From Candidatus Fibrimonadaceae bacterium (lineage in GTDB: Bacteria > Fibrobacterota > Fibrobacteria > Fibrobacterales > Fibrobacteraceae): DNA of 39,610 nucleotides. Shown in pieces: positions 9,818 to 18,338 of the stretch; the first letter of the stretch is position 1, and every line of letters starts with the position of its first letter. Position numbers and translations under genes: made by a program. The stretch lies in NCBI GenBank assembly GCA_031286305.1, contig JAITUM010000247.1, forward strand, positions 1 through 39,610. Direction: 5' to 3'. The notes beneath the pieces are model-generated. The model saw only the letters and a list, made by a program, of their open reading frames with translations, had not been told where the DNA came from and made no database searches.

Positions 9818-10063
9818 AAATTTAAACGAATATGCTTTCACAGGACCTAGTACCTTACCAAGAGACACATGGCTTACAAATGTTCAAATCACAACAGTAC
9901 CTTGGCAACGTGAATTTGCTACAGCATATAACGAGGCATGGAATAGCGCAAAGACCGAAAATAACAAAAGCGTTCCAAAACATCTTGAAGGCGGAACTGC
10001 GATTGATACATACGCTTGATGTATTAAACTACACCAAGCGAGTAATTTCCGACATTTGACAAT

Positions 10064-10201
10064 TTAGGGCGTGTAAGTACAGACAATATTTCCACTTCCT
10101 GGTTTTACTGTAATTCCACATGGGTTGCCTAAGTTAGAAGATACCCTTAAATATACATTTTTTTCATGCGAGAAGTAACATTCTTTAGAAAAACATATAT
10201 T
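10064..10201 (-). pseudogene. Orphan C-terminal coding scrap in frame downstream of the 10202 gene stop
   Basis: In-frame after TAA: NICFSKECYFSHEKNVYLRVSSNLGNPCGITVKPGSGNIVCTYTP*; protein-like composition. Confidence 0.3.
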
Positions 10202-10792
10202 TTACGCCAGTTGGTTCAATAAATTATATGTATTGTATCCTGTGTATTTTTGATATGGATTGACTGAATTAGATTTTCCTTTTTCTGGAATTTTCCCATG
10301 TTCTGCTTCATATTCTTTCATGGTGTTCTGGTAAATATCATAAAATTTCGAACATCTAGATAATTCGTCTTTCGTAAGTAATCCGCTACCCCATGCTCCG
10401 TTGGCAAATCTCAATAATTCTTGATTGGGATTTCCATAAATAGCATAATCGTTTCCTCTGTAGTTTTCATAAGCCGCTTTACGGTCCGGCGATGCAACGG
10501 ATACGAATTTCCATAACAACTTTTTTTCTTCAAGTCTAAATGCCTCTGTTGCTTTTCCAATATCTTCCATAGCCATTCCTTTTTCAGCAGTCTTTAAAGC
10601 CAATGCCCTAATAGCTTCCTCAAACTCCTCTTCCGACATTGCAACATCTTTACTTGGAATCATATTCCAATCAGGTTTAGGCAATTTGTATTTGATACCC
10701 TGCGTATTAGTAGGCATTAAAACACTAATTAGGCTGTTTTTATTCTTATTGGATTTATCATTCTTTTTTGAAAGTCCATCCATTAAGAGCAT
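10202..10792 (-). CDS. 'SPDR' family protein 1 (unrecognised family)
   Basis: ...LPKPDWNMIPSKDVAMSEEEFEEAIRALALKTAEKG...LLWKFVSVASPDRKAAYENY; core resembles the ORFs at 11736 and 13690. Start uncertain: the predicted sigma-54 TSS (~10830) rules out the upstream 10900 start; 10828 would be nearly leaderless. Confidence 0.6.
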   Translation of the reverse strand: MLLMDGLSKKNDKSNKNKNSLISVLMPTNTQGIKYKLPKPDWNMIPSKDVAMSEEEFEEAIRALALKTAEKGMAMEDIGKATEAFRLEEKKLLWKFVSVASPDRKAAYENYRGNDYAIYGNPNQELLRFANGAWGSGLLTKDELSRCSKFYDIYQNTMKEYEAEHGKIPEKGKSNSVNPYQKYTGYNTYNLLNQLA

Positions 10793-10840
10793 GGTTGTAA
10801 GGTCTTGGGAATTCGCAGTTATTCTCATATGTAAAATGCA

Positions 10841-10856
10841 CGCAAAAATCGTGCCA
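10841..10856 (-). promoter_or_regulatory. Predicted sigma-54 (-24/-12) promoter of SPDR-1
   Basis: Minus strand TGGCACGATTTTTGCG: TGGCAC-N5-TTGC with GG-N10-GC spacing. Confidence 0.72.
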
Positions 10857-11041
10857 GAATAATAACTAAACTTTTTCCCATAACATGCCGATATATACAA
10901 AGGAGTATTTTATGAATATCAATGAAATTACAAGAATGCAAACAGGCTTGAAGCAAATAAGCCAAGATAAGGGTGTTTTACATATAATTTTTTATAGGAA
11001 CAACAGGTCCGCCAATTGTAGTATACGGAACGTAGTGAAAA

Positions 11042-11305
11042 CTACTCATAATGCCCCCACATAGCCAAAATCTTAATTATTTTTTCTTGTTCCAAAACCT
11101 CATATACAAGACGATGCTGAACATTTAATCTTCGAGAATAAGCACCGTTCAAATCTCCCTGCAACTTTTCATAAGGTGGCGGCTTTTTGTACGGATTTTC
11201 CTTAATTAATGCTATGTACTCTTTTGCTTTCTCATACAAATATGATTTTTTTATTTTTTCAGAATCTTTCGCCGCTTGATTTGTATATAATATTTTGTAG
11301 CTCAA
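11042..11305 (-). CDS. yoeB: Txe/YoeB-family mRNA interferase toxin
   Basis: LSYKILYTNQAAKDSEKIKKSYLYEKAKEYIALIKENPYKKPPPYEKLQGDLNGAYSRRLNVQHRLVYEV...KILAMWGHYE. Likely TTG start overlapping the antitoxin stop (TTGA); alternative ATG at 11332. Confidence 0.9.
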   Translation of the reverse strand: MSYKILYTNQAAKDSEKIKKSYLYEKAKEYIALIKENPYKKPPPYEKLQGDLNGAYSRRLNVQHRLVYEVLEQEKIIKILAMWGHYE

Positions 11306-11550
11306 AAATTTACCTCTTCTTCCGACAAGCATTCACTAAGAGGCGTATTTAATCCCTCAATAATTTTTTCTTTCATTTTAGGTATGGAGGCTATATGCAG
11401 AGTTTCCATAATATTTTGGTATTCTTCTTCGGACATAATTACGGCATTGCCCTTTTCTGTCCAAATATTTATAGCATAGCCATACATAGCGGCATTTTCA
11501 AATACCTCTACAAAACTTCCTTTATACGCAGGCGCACTTATAGTTGTCAT
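11302..11550 (-). CDS. yefM: Phd/YefM-family antitoxin
   Basis: MTTISAPAYKGSFVEVFENAAMYGYAINIWTEKGNAVIMSEEEYQNIMETLHI; overlaps the downstream YoeB gene. ORF extends to an alternative start at 11583. Confidence 0.85.
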   Translation of the reverse strand: MTTISAPAYKGSFVEVFENAAMYGYAINIWTEKGNAVIMSEEEYQNIMETLHIASIPKMKEKIIEGLNTPLSECLSEEEVNF

Positions 11551-11686
11551 GGTAACAAATATAGAAATTTTTACAGCCTCCATAACTTCAACCCCACTTA
11601 AAAAACATCCCGCAAATATTTTTTACATGCGTAAGTGCCTGGGATACGCAGAGATACGAAAGGCCGCAAAAGCGACAGCTAAACAA

Positions 11687-11702
11687 TGGCGTAATTTTTG
11701 CA
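11687..11702 (+). promoter_or_regulatory. Predicted sigma-54 promoter of SPDR-2
   Basis: TGGCGTAATTTTTGCA; GG 11688-11689, GC 11700-11701, GG-N10-GC; start codon 35 nt further with GAGG Shine-Dalgarno. Confidence 0.62.
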
Positions 11703-11735
11703 TGTATAGATTTAAACAAACAAAACGAGGTTCTT

Positions 11736-12725
11736 ATGGACAGAATAAGCGGTTATAGCGTTGCAAGCAATTACAGCAGTTACAATGCAGGAAAAACATC
11801 GCAAACTAGCAATAAATCTTTTACGATTCCTACAGAAGCCCCTATGATTGGTCCGCTTACTTTTCAGAGAAAAGACAGCAGTTATAACCCATTCAAAGAT
11901 ATAGCCGAAACAGGCAATGTTAATTTTCCAGAGTGGATGCAAACAAAAACCACGCCTGCAAGGAGCGATGAAGAAATTCTAAAAGACATAGAGGAACTCG
12001 CAAAAGAACATGCAAGAATAGGCGTATCTAAATCTAAACTTGAAGATGACGAAAGATTTTTAAAGTTAATGTATGAATATATATCATCTGTTTCACCCGA
12101 TAGAGAAGGCATTTTAAAAAGTTCGGTAATGGAAATAAATGAAAGATTAGAGAACGAATTTCCCGGAGCAGTAAACTCGCAATATTATAGCATGAGTGAC
12201 ATATATCGGCAAGTTGACTCGCAAAGAACGAAAGAAGATGAAGATAAAAAAGAACCAATAGATTATTTAATTGAAATGCTTAAAAATAAAGAAAAAGCGA
12301 AAGGCAGTAGTGGCGGAACAATAAGCAGCATAACAAAGAATGGTGATTATTATACAATTGATGTTGACTACGGCGGAGGAAAGAAGTCAACTTTAAATTA
12401 CACTAACAGTGGTGAATTTGTAAGTATGCAAATGCAAGGTAATAATTACTTTGTTGGGGGAATTGACAGTTCCAGTGGCACAGTTACAGCCGCACAATTT
12501 TTCGATGATAGCGGCTACCGAATAATGGACTACAATCCTAACGGCGGCTTGTATCAAAAATACACAGAAGAAGAAAGTAAGCGAATGCAAGATGTGTTTG
12601 GTACATACAATGCTGTATATTATGTTGCTACAGGAGATAACAAAGGTTATGAAGCATTTAACAAGGAAGCATACAATAGCACTTACGAAAGGTTAATGAG
12701 CGAAAAGGCTAATAGCGTTGCGTAG
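11736..12725 (+). CDS. 'SPDR' family protein 2 (unrecognised family)
   Basis: FPEWMQTKTTPARSDEEILKDIEELAKEHARIG...LMYEYISSVSPDREGILKSSVMEINERLE...STYERLMSEKANSVA*; aligns along most of its length to 13690..14778. Confidence 0.85.
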   Translation: MDRISGYSVASNYSSYNAGKTSQTSNKSFTIPTEAPMIGPLTFQRKDSSYNPFKDIAETGNVNFPEWMQTKTTPARSDEEILKDIEELAKEHARIGVSKSKLEDDERFLKLMYEYISSVSPDREGILKSSVMEINERLENEFPGAVNSQYYSMSDIYRQVDSQRTKEDEDKKEPIDYLIEMLKNKEKAKGSSGGTISSITKNGDYYTIDVDYGGGKKSTLNYTNSGEFVSMQMQGNNYFVGGIDSSSGTVTAAQFFDDSGYRIMDYNPNGGLYQKYTEEESKRMQDVFGTYNAVYYVATGDNKGYEAFNKEAYNSTYERLMSEKANSVA

Positions 12726-12735
12726 AAAAAGGCAC
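12676..12735 (+). repeat. 60-nt exact repeat at the 3' end of SPDR-2 (other copy 14729..14788)
   Basis: atagcacttacgaaaggttaatgagcgaaaaggctaatagcgttgcgtagaaaaaggcac at both places. Confidence 0.95.
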
Positions 12736-12764
12736 TCCGTTCCCGCCGCTTGCTACCATCATAT

Positions 12765-12896
12765 AGGGGAAAAAATTCCCCCTCGCCGCTACTCCGTGCG
12801 CGGCTACCCCCAATGCGGGGCTGGTTCGGCTACGCTCACCAAACGCCCCGCAACGCCCCGATTTGAGCGAAGTGTAAAAGGGTTGCCATGGTGGGT
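12765..12896. repeat. GC-rich intergenic repeat, copy 2 (132 bp)
   Basis: Same length and near-identical to 9686..9817 apart from an internal block (cggctacgctcaccaaac versus cgcgtggccgctccctaac). Confidence 0.92.
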
Positions 12897-12980
12897 GTGA
12901 TTGCCTCTCTGATTCTATTAAAGCCTAGGGGTGAAGCTTTCTATATTGATTATTAACTTTTTTTTATAGGAGATTCCATC

Positions 12981-13589
12981 ATGAAAAGAACACTTTTAGT
13001 TCTCGCTTCACTTATGGCAATAGCATTATTGTCGTGTTCCGATAATTCAAATTCTTTAACAGAGGATTTGAATTTACCACAGTCACAAGCTCTGCCAAAT
13101 GGACTATCGGCAGGAGAATTAACTCCTATTAAAGGAAATAATTCTTTTCTAGCAAAGAAAGCTGAAGCAGCAAGCTCTGCGGAGGAATACAGTACATACA
13201 ATGTCAGTTGTGGCTCAATGTCTGTATCAGGCGTTTCGCATAATAATTGGGCTCAGTCAAGCAAGGCAACTTGTAATTTTACTGGTCTTCCAACAGGCTC
13301 AATTAATTTAGCTTATGAAATATTTTTCGGTTCATACTACAATGTTAATGGTACTTTTAGTATATATAATCTTATAATTGAATGCGGTAATAATAGCGGT
13401 TATTATGATGGTTATATTTATAACTGGTATGGTGATTTATATTCAGTAGGTACATACGCATTTCAAGGCGATCCAGCTAAAGTTACATGTCAAGTATCAT
13501 TCTATGGAAAATGCAATGGAACTGGTCTTGGAGGAACTCCTTGCAGTTTCGGAATTAACGGTGTAAACATGACTAGTTACTATCTGTAA
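12981..13589 (+). CDS. Putative lipoprotein
   Basis: MKRTLLVLASLMAIALLSCSDNSN lipobox; ataGGAGattccatcATG. Confidence 0.82.
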   Translation: MKRTLLVLASLMAIALLSCSDNSNSLTEDLNLPQSQALPNGLSAGELTPIKGNNSFLAKKAEAASSAEEYSTYNVSCGSMSVSGVSHNNWAQSSKATCNFTGLPTGSINLAYEIFFGSYYNVNGTFSIYNLIIECGNNSGYYDGYIYNWYGDLYSVGTYAFQGDPAKVTCQVSFYGKCNGTGLGGTPCSFGINGVNMTSYYL

Positions 13590-13607
13590 TTGAAATATGG
13601 TACGCTC

Positions 13608-13636
13608 ATATTTAATAAAGTATGGGCTTTTTTTAA
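13608..13636 (+). terminator. Rho-independent terminator
   Basis: gctcata tttaataaag tatgggc followed by a T tract. Confidence 0.6.
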
Positions 13637-13638
13637 TT

Positions 13639-13654
13639 AGGCACGATTTTTGCG
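13639..13654 (+). promoter_or_regulatory. Predicted sigma-54 promoter of SPDR-3
   Basis: AGGCACGATTTTTGCG; GG 13640-13641, GC 13652-13653; same GGCACGATTTTTGCGT string as the SPDR-1 promoter; ATG at 13690 with GAGG. Confidence 0.7.
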
Positions 13655-13689
13655 TATATAACCTTAGAACAACCGAAAGTGAGGTTTTT

Positions 13690-14778
13690 ATGGAAGTCAG
13701 TTACGGCATGGTAAACGATGTTTATGGTTATGGAACTCAAAACGCATCACAGAATAGCAAAAGCGCATTTACAATTCCTAACATAGACGAAGATATAGCT
13801 GGAACAGCTAGTGCTAGTGCACAAAAAAATAATGTTAGTGTCAAAGTAGATATGATGGGTCCTAATTGGTATGAAAAGGCTTTCTACGACCCATTCAAAA
13901 CAAGCAACGTTACATTGCCTGAATGGATGCAAACCAAAACCGAACCTAAAAGAAGCGATGCTGAGATTTTGAAAGAAATGGAAGAGTTGGCAAAATTACA
14001 TGCAAAAACAGGGCAATTCCAATATAGCGACGAAAAATTTAAAGAGTTAATGGATGAATATATGTCTTCTGTTTCACCAGATAGAGCTGGCATTTTGGAA
14101 AAAAGTGTAAATGAAATAAACGAAAGAATAGTAATGGAGATGTTTGGAATGGCAGGAACAAAAGAAGATCCAGCAGAAGAAGCAAAAAAGAAAAGTGAAG
14201 AACTGATAGATTATTTAATGACAGCAATGGATGCTAAAAAAGGAAATGGAAAAGATAAAGGAAAAAATGATACTGACATAATAAGCAGTCTTATAGCAGC
14301 ACGAGGAAATATAGCATCTAGCAGTGACGGATATTATACCGCAGTAGATATTGATCGTGGAGACGGAAAGGTAACAACATTAGTATATGACAATCAAGGT
14401 AATAAAATGCCGTGGTTTACGATGAAAGGCGATATGTATGATAGAGTTTCAGTACAAAACGGGAAAGTGTCAAGTGCATTTTTTAATGACAGCGATGACC
14501 AAATAGTAATGATATATAGCAATGGAAATGATAATAAAGATGGGATTAGGCAAATAACTACAAAAGCAGAACATGCTCGTCGCAAAGAACTTCAAGCCGT
14601 GTATAATGCTGTATATGATTTTTCTGTAGGAAGGTATAACTCACATGAACAGCCCAATATAAATGGTGCTATGCTAACCAATGTCAATGGCATTGAAAAT
14701 ACTAACGCTTTAACAAAAGAAATATATGATAGCACTTACGAAAGGTTAATGAGCGAAAAGGCTAATAGCGTTGCGTAG
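13690..14778 (+). CDS. 'SPDR' family protein 3 (unrecognised family)
   Basis: Start at MEVSYGMVNDVYGYG; LPEWMQTKTEPKRSDAEILKEMEELAKLHAKTG...LMDEYMSSVSPDRAGILEKSVNEINERI...STYERLMSEKANSVA*. Confidence 0.85.
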   Translation: MEVSYGMVNDVYGYGTQNASQNSKSAFTIPNIDEDIAGTASASAQKNNVSVKVDMMGPNWYEKAFYDPFKTSNVTLPEWMQTKTEPKRSDAEILKEMEELAKLHAKTGQFQYSDEKFKELMDEYMSSVSPDRAGILEKSVNEINERIVMEMFGMAGTKEDPAEEAKKKSEELIDYLMTAMDAKKGNGKDKGKNDTDIISSLIAARGNIASSSDGYYTAVDIDRGDGKVTTLVYDNQGNKMPWFTMKGDMYDRVSVQNGKVSSAFFNDSDDQIVMIYSNGNDNKDGIRQITTKAEHARRKELQAVYNAVYDFSVGRYNSHEQPNINGAMLTNVNGIENTNALTKEIYDSTYERLMSEKANSVA

Positions 14779-14788
14779 AAAAAGGCAC
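14729..14788 (+). repeat. 60-nt exact repeat at the 3' end of SPDR-3
   Basis: Identical to 12676..12735. Confidence 0.95.
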
Positions 14789-14901
14789 GCCGTTTCCCTT
14801 CGGGAAAGCTTACTCCCATTACGCTGACCCGTGAGGGCAGCCCCATTTGGATGCGCAAACAAAAGCCGGATACACACATAATTTATTACTACTGCAGTTT
14901 T

Positions 14902-15002
14902 GTTCAAATCTCCCTGCAACTTTTCATAAGGTGGCGGCTTTTATGATTTTTTTATTTTTTCAGAATTTTTCGCCGCTTGATTTGTATGTAATATTTTGTA
15001 GC
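14902..15002 (-). pseudogene. Internally deleted copy of the yoeB toxin gene
   Basis: gttcaaatctccctgcaacttttcataaggtggcggctttt then tatgatttttttattttttcagaa..tttcgccgcttgatttgtat.taatattttgtagc; matches 11147..11187 and 11241..11301 with ~54 nt missing between them. Confidence 0.88.
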
Positions 15003-15018
15003 ATTATAACCGATGATG

Positions 15019-15070
15019 TTGGCAAAAGCTCCTAAGGAGGTCAAAGAGGCTTTTGAAATTTTGCGCAGTT
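15019..15070 (+). pseudogene. 52-nt internal fragment of rpoN
   Basis: ttggcaaaagctcctaaggaggtcaaagaggcttttgaaattttgcgcagtt versus 8717..8768 of rpoN; two mismatches. Confidence 0.88.
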
Positions 15071-15144
15071 AGCACACCGCTCTCCATGTTCCAAGCGAGC
15101 TAATCAGCGTTTTCTATATTTAGTTGAATAAAACAGGAGTCCTT

Positions 15145-15627
15145 ATGTCCATTTTGGAAACTTTACCGAAGCCGCAGGCAAAGAATTGCTTGCTTGACTA
15201 CGCTGCAATTTTGCAACTTTTGCCGCACCGCTATCCCTTTTTGCTCATAGACAGGGTTATAAGTTTTGAGCCGGATGCCGAAAGAGCTAAAATCACTTGC
15301 ATAAAAAATGTGTCTTTTAACGAACCGTATTTTTCAGGGCATTTTCCAAACGACCCTGTTATGCCGGGTGTTTTGCAAGTGGAAGCTATGGCACAGGCAG
15401 GTTGCATTTTGGCATACCTAAAATTTGAAGAAGAGTCCAAGGGTAAAAGACCGGCCTTTATGGGTGTTGATGCCTGCAGGTTCCGCCGTGCTGTTCGCCC
15501 CGGAGACACTTTGAGAATAGAAGCCGAACTCGAAGAATTCCGCCGCGGCATAATCACCTTTGACGCAAAAATCTTTGTTGGCGAAGACCGTGTTGCAGAA
15601 GCAAAGCTAAAAGCGACAATGGTGTAA
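15145..15627 (+). CDS. fabZ: 3-hydroxyacyl-ACP dehydratase FabZ
   Basis: LPHRYPFLLIDRVI, FNEPYFSGHFPNDPVMPGVLQVEAMAQAG; aggag upstream of MSILETL. Confidence 0.92.
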   Translation: MSILETLPKPQAKNCLLDYAAILQLLPHRYPFLLIDRVISFEPDAERAKITCIKNVSFNEPYFSGHFPNDPVMPGVLQVEAMAQAGCILAYLKFEEESKGKRPAFMGVDACRFRRAVRPGDTLRIEAELEEFRRGIITFDAKIFVGEDRVAEAKLKATMV

Positions 15628-15630
15628 ACA

Positions 15631-16557
15631 ATGCGTATTTTAGTCACCGGTGGAGCCGGATTTTTGGGTTCGCATTTGTGCGACAGGCTTGTTGAACAGA
15701 AGCACGATGTTATTTGTCTGGACAATTATTTTACAGGCAGCAAAAGAAACGTTGAGCATTTAATTGGCAACCCTCGTTTTGAACTCATTCGCCATGATGT
15801 TACGGAACCCATATTGCTTGAAGTGGATAGGATTTACAATTTGGCTTGCCCCGCTTCGCCGGTGCATTATCAATACAATCCTGTAAAAACAATCAAAACC
15901 AGCATATTGGGCGCGGTGAATATGCTTGGTCTTGCTAAAAGAGTTAAGGCAAGGATTTTGCAGGCAAGCACAAGCGAAGTTTACGGAGACCCAACCGTGC
16001 ATCCGCAGCCGGAAGAGTATTGGGGCAATGTGAACCCCATTGGTATCCGCAGTTGCTACGACGAAGGCAAGCGAGTAGCCGAAACCTTGTTTATGGATTA
16101 TCACCGCCAAAACAAAGTTGATATTCGCATTGTGCGAATCTTCAACACATATGGTCCAAGGATGCATCCAAATGACGGCAGAGTTGTGTCTAACTTTATA
16201 GTGCAGGCTCTGCAGGGCAAAGATATTACAGTTTATGGCGATGGTTCACAAACCCGTTCTTTCTGTTTTGTAAACGACTTGGTAGAAGCAATTTTGCGCA
16301 CAATGGAGCAGCCTGAAATTGGCCCAATAAACATAGGCAACCCCGGTGAATTCACAATCTTGGAACTTGCGGAAAAAGTAATTCAGCTAACCGGCAGCAA
16401 AAGCAAAATAGTGATGGAGCCTCTCCCCAGTGACGATCCAAAACAGCGCCAACCTGATATTAGCAAAGCAAAAAAAGTTTTAAACTGGGAACCAAAAATA
16501 AATTTGGAAGAAGGGTTAAAAGAAACAATAGCGTATTTTTCTACCTTACCTCCATGA
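15631..16557 (+). CDS. UDP-glucuronate decarboxylase-like NAD-dependent epimerase
   Basis: [83 protein letters not shown]. Confidence 0.9.
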   Translation: MRILVTGGAGFLGSHLCDRLVEQKHDVICLDNYFTGSKRNVEHLIGNPRFELIRHDVTEPILLEVDRIYNLACPASPVHYQYNPVKTIKTSILGAVNMLGLAKRVKARILQASTSEVYGDPTVHPQPEEYWGNVNPIGIRSCYDEGKRVAETLFMDYHRQNKVDIRIVRIFNTYGPRMHPNDGRVVSNFIVQALQGKDITVYGDGSQTRSFCFVNDLVEAILRTMEQPEIGPINIGNPGEFTILELAEKVIQLTGSKSKIVMEPLPSDDPKQRQPDISKAKKVLNWEPKINLEEGLKETIAYFSTLPP

Positions 16558-17339
16558 ACCGTAAGCCCACCCCCCGCCCACCCGCCTCCAGAGACGCCAT
16601 TGTCTCCCTTTTAAACGCAACCCTGCGCACCGCAGAAATCAGCGACCGCTCGGTTAATGGATTGCAAGTTGAAGGTGCGGAGAAAATAACAAAAATCGGG
16701 CTTGCAGTAGATGCGAGTTTGGCTACTTACAAAATAGCAAAAGAGAAAGGGTGCCAAATGATTATTGTTCACCATGGCATGATATGGGACGGCATAAAAA
16801 GCATCACCGGACCTATATACAAGCAAATTGAATTTTTGGTGAAAAATAATATAAACCTCTACGCCTCGCACTTGCCGCTCGATCTTCATCCTACGCTTGG
16901 CAACAACATATTGATAGCAAAAGCACTTGGGCTCAAAAATATACAGCCCTTTGGCGTTTATAAAAATGGAATGCATATAGGTTTTGAAGGTCGCCTGCCT
17001 AAGGCGGCGACTGTTAAGTCAATGTCGGAGCTGGTGAAGAAGAAATTCGGAGGTCCTGTGTCTGCTTTGCCTTTTGGTCCGCAGAAAATATGGCGAGTGG
17101 CTGTGATAGCGGGCGGTGGTTCGGCATCAATTCCCGAAGCCATTGAGAAAAAGATAGATTTGTATGTGACGGGAGAATCTGTTCACGAAAATCATCATGC
17201 CGCTTTGGAAGGTAACTTGAATGTAATTTATGGCGGGCACTATCACACCGAGAAACCTGGCGTGCAGGCACTCGGTGAATTTTTGAGCAAGAAGTTTGGT
17301 GTGAAAACAGAATTTTTAGACGTGCCGACTTTAGTGTAG
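16554..17339 (+). CDS. Nif3-like dinuclear metal-centre hexameric protein
   Basis: NGLQVEG...[69 protein letters not shown]. Confidence 0.92.
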   Translation: MNRKPTPRPPASRDAIVSLLNATLRTAEISDRSVNGLQVEGAEKITKIGLAVDASLATYKIAKEKGCQMIIVHHGMIWDGIKSITGPIYKQIEFLVKNNINLYASHLPLDLHPTLGNNILIAKALGLKNIQPFGVYKNGMHIGFEGRLPKAATVKSMSELVKKKFGGPVSALPFGPQKIWRVAVIAGGGSASIPEAIEKKIDLYVTGESVHENHHAALEGNLNVIYGGHYHTEKPGVQALGEFLSKKFGVKTEFLDVPTLV

Positions 17340-17363
17340 TTCTGTCAGCACTTTATTCACGGT

Positions 17364-18194
17364 TTATCTCCGTATTTCAAACAGCGTTTCCTCTCTAATG
17401 CATAAAGAGCCGCATCCGCCGTTTGGGTTTTCTCTGCAGCCTGGAGGAGAAGCACACTCGTTTACGTAGCAGAAATGCGTTATTGGATTGTACTCTTTTC
17501 CATCGCACTTTTCTGTCAGCATTTCTTCTCTAACGCACACTGTTGGGCAATTCAAGTTTGGGTTTTCTCTGCAACTTGGGTGCATACCGCATTCATTTAC
17601 ATAGCAGAAATGTGTTTGTGGGTTATATTCTTTTCCGCCGCATTTTGGCAACATTGTGGTTCCACCGCAATTATTTGTTGGACTGCCTCCGCCCAAGCAG
17701 ATTTGCATTGGTGTTCCATTTGCGTTCAATGCCGATGGATTTCCTTTGCAGTCTGTAAATTCCCTGCAAGTTGGGCAATTTGGTATTTGACCCTGACAAA
17801 TTATGTATTTCCCATCATGGCAAACTTCTTTCATAGGATCGTACTCTTTCCCACCGCACTTTTCTGCTACCGTTTCTACTTTGTAGCATGCATCATTGCA
17901 AACTAGGTTTCCTTCGCAGCTTGGGTCTCTGCCACATTCGTTTAGGTAGCAGAAATGCGTTGCTGGGTTATACGTTGTCCAGTTGCACACAGAACTTCCA
18001 TCTACAATAGAGGAACTGCTGCCTTCCACCGAATCAGAGCTTTGTGAAATGCCTTCCAAGCCAGAGCTTGATTTTTCGCCGTTTGAGTTTGAGCTCAGCA
18101 GATTATCTGTTTCGCCGCGTGGGTCGCAGGAAATTGTCTGAATCCCGATACCCCCAATTAGGAGGATTAATCCGATTTTTAGTATTTTTTTCAT
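17364..18194 (-). CDS. Cys-rich repeat lipoprotein
   Basis: Signal and lipobox-like LIGGIGIQTISCD; Ser-rich stretch; repeated K-C-(G/D)GKEYNP.THFCYVNECG..P.CREN modules. Confidence 0.75.
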   Translation of the reverse strand: MKKILKIGLILLIGGIGIQTISCDPRGETDNLLSSNSNGEKSSSGLEGISQSSDSVEGSSSSIVDGSSVCNWTTYNPATHFCYLNECGRDPSCEGNLVCNDACYKVETVAEKCGGKEYDPMKEVCHDGKYIICQGQIPNCPTCREFTDCKGNPSALNANGTPMQICLGGGSPTNNCGGTTMLPKCGGKEYNPQTHFCYVNECGMHPSCRENPNLNCPTVCVREEMLTEKCDGKEYNPITHFCYVNECASPPGCRENPNGGCGSLCIREETLFEIRR

Positions 18195-18338
18195 AACGTT
18201 TTCTCCGTGTTTGAATTTCTCATATCAAATATACAATTATAATTTGAGTTTTAGGTGTTTTTCCTAAAAAAATACCATTTTTGTCAAAAAAAAGTGATAT
18301 TCAAGACACTCAAGGCACTTTTTTGTATTTTTCTCGCT

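Noticed and set aside
9804-10059. Two overlapping short ORFs after GC repeat copy 1
   Set aside because: One frame (WLTNVQITTVPWQREFATAYNEAWNSAK) looks protein-like, but the start lies inside the repeat and no homology is recognised; not called as a gene.
10912-11064. 50-aa plus-strand ORF with good RBS (MNINEITRMQTGLKQ...)
   Set aside because: Has aaaggag before ATG, but the C-terminus runs antisense into the yoeB end; probably a truncated gene, insufficient support.
14793-14807. tttcccttcgggaaa hairpin as a terminator of SPDR-3
   Set aside because: Stable UUCG-like hairpin but no following T tract; left uncalled.
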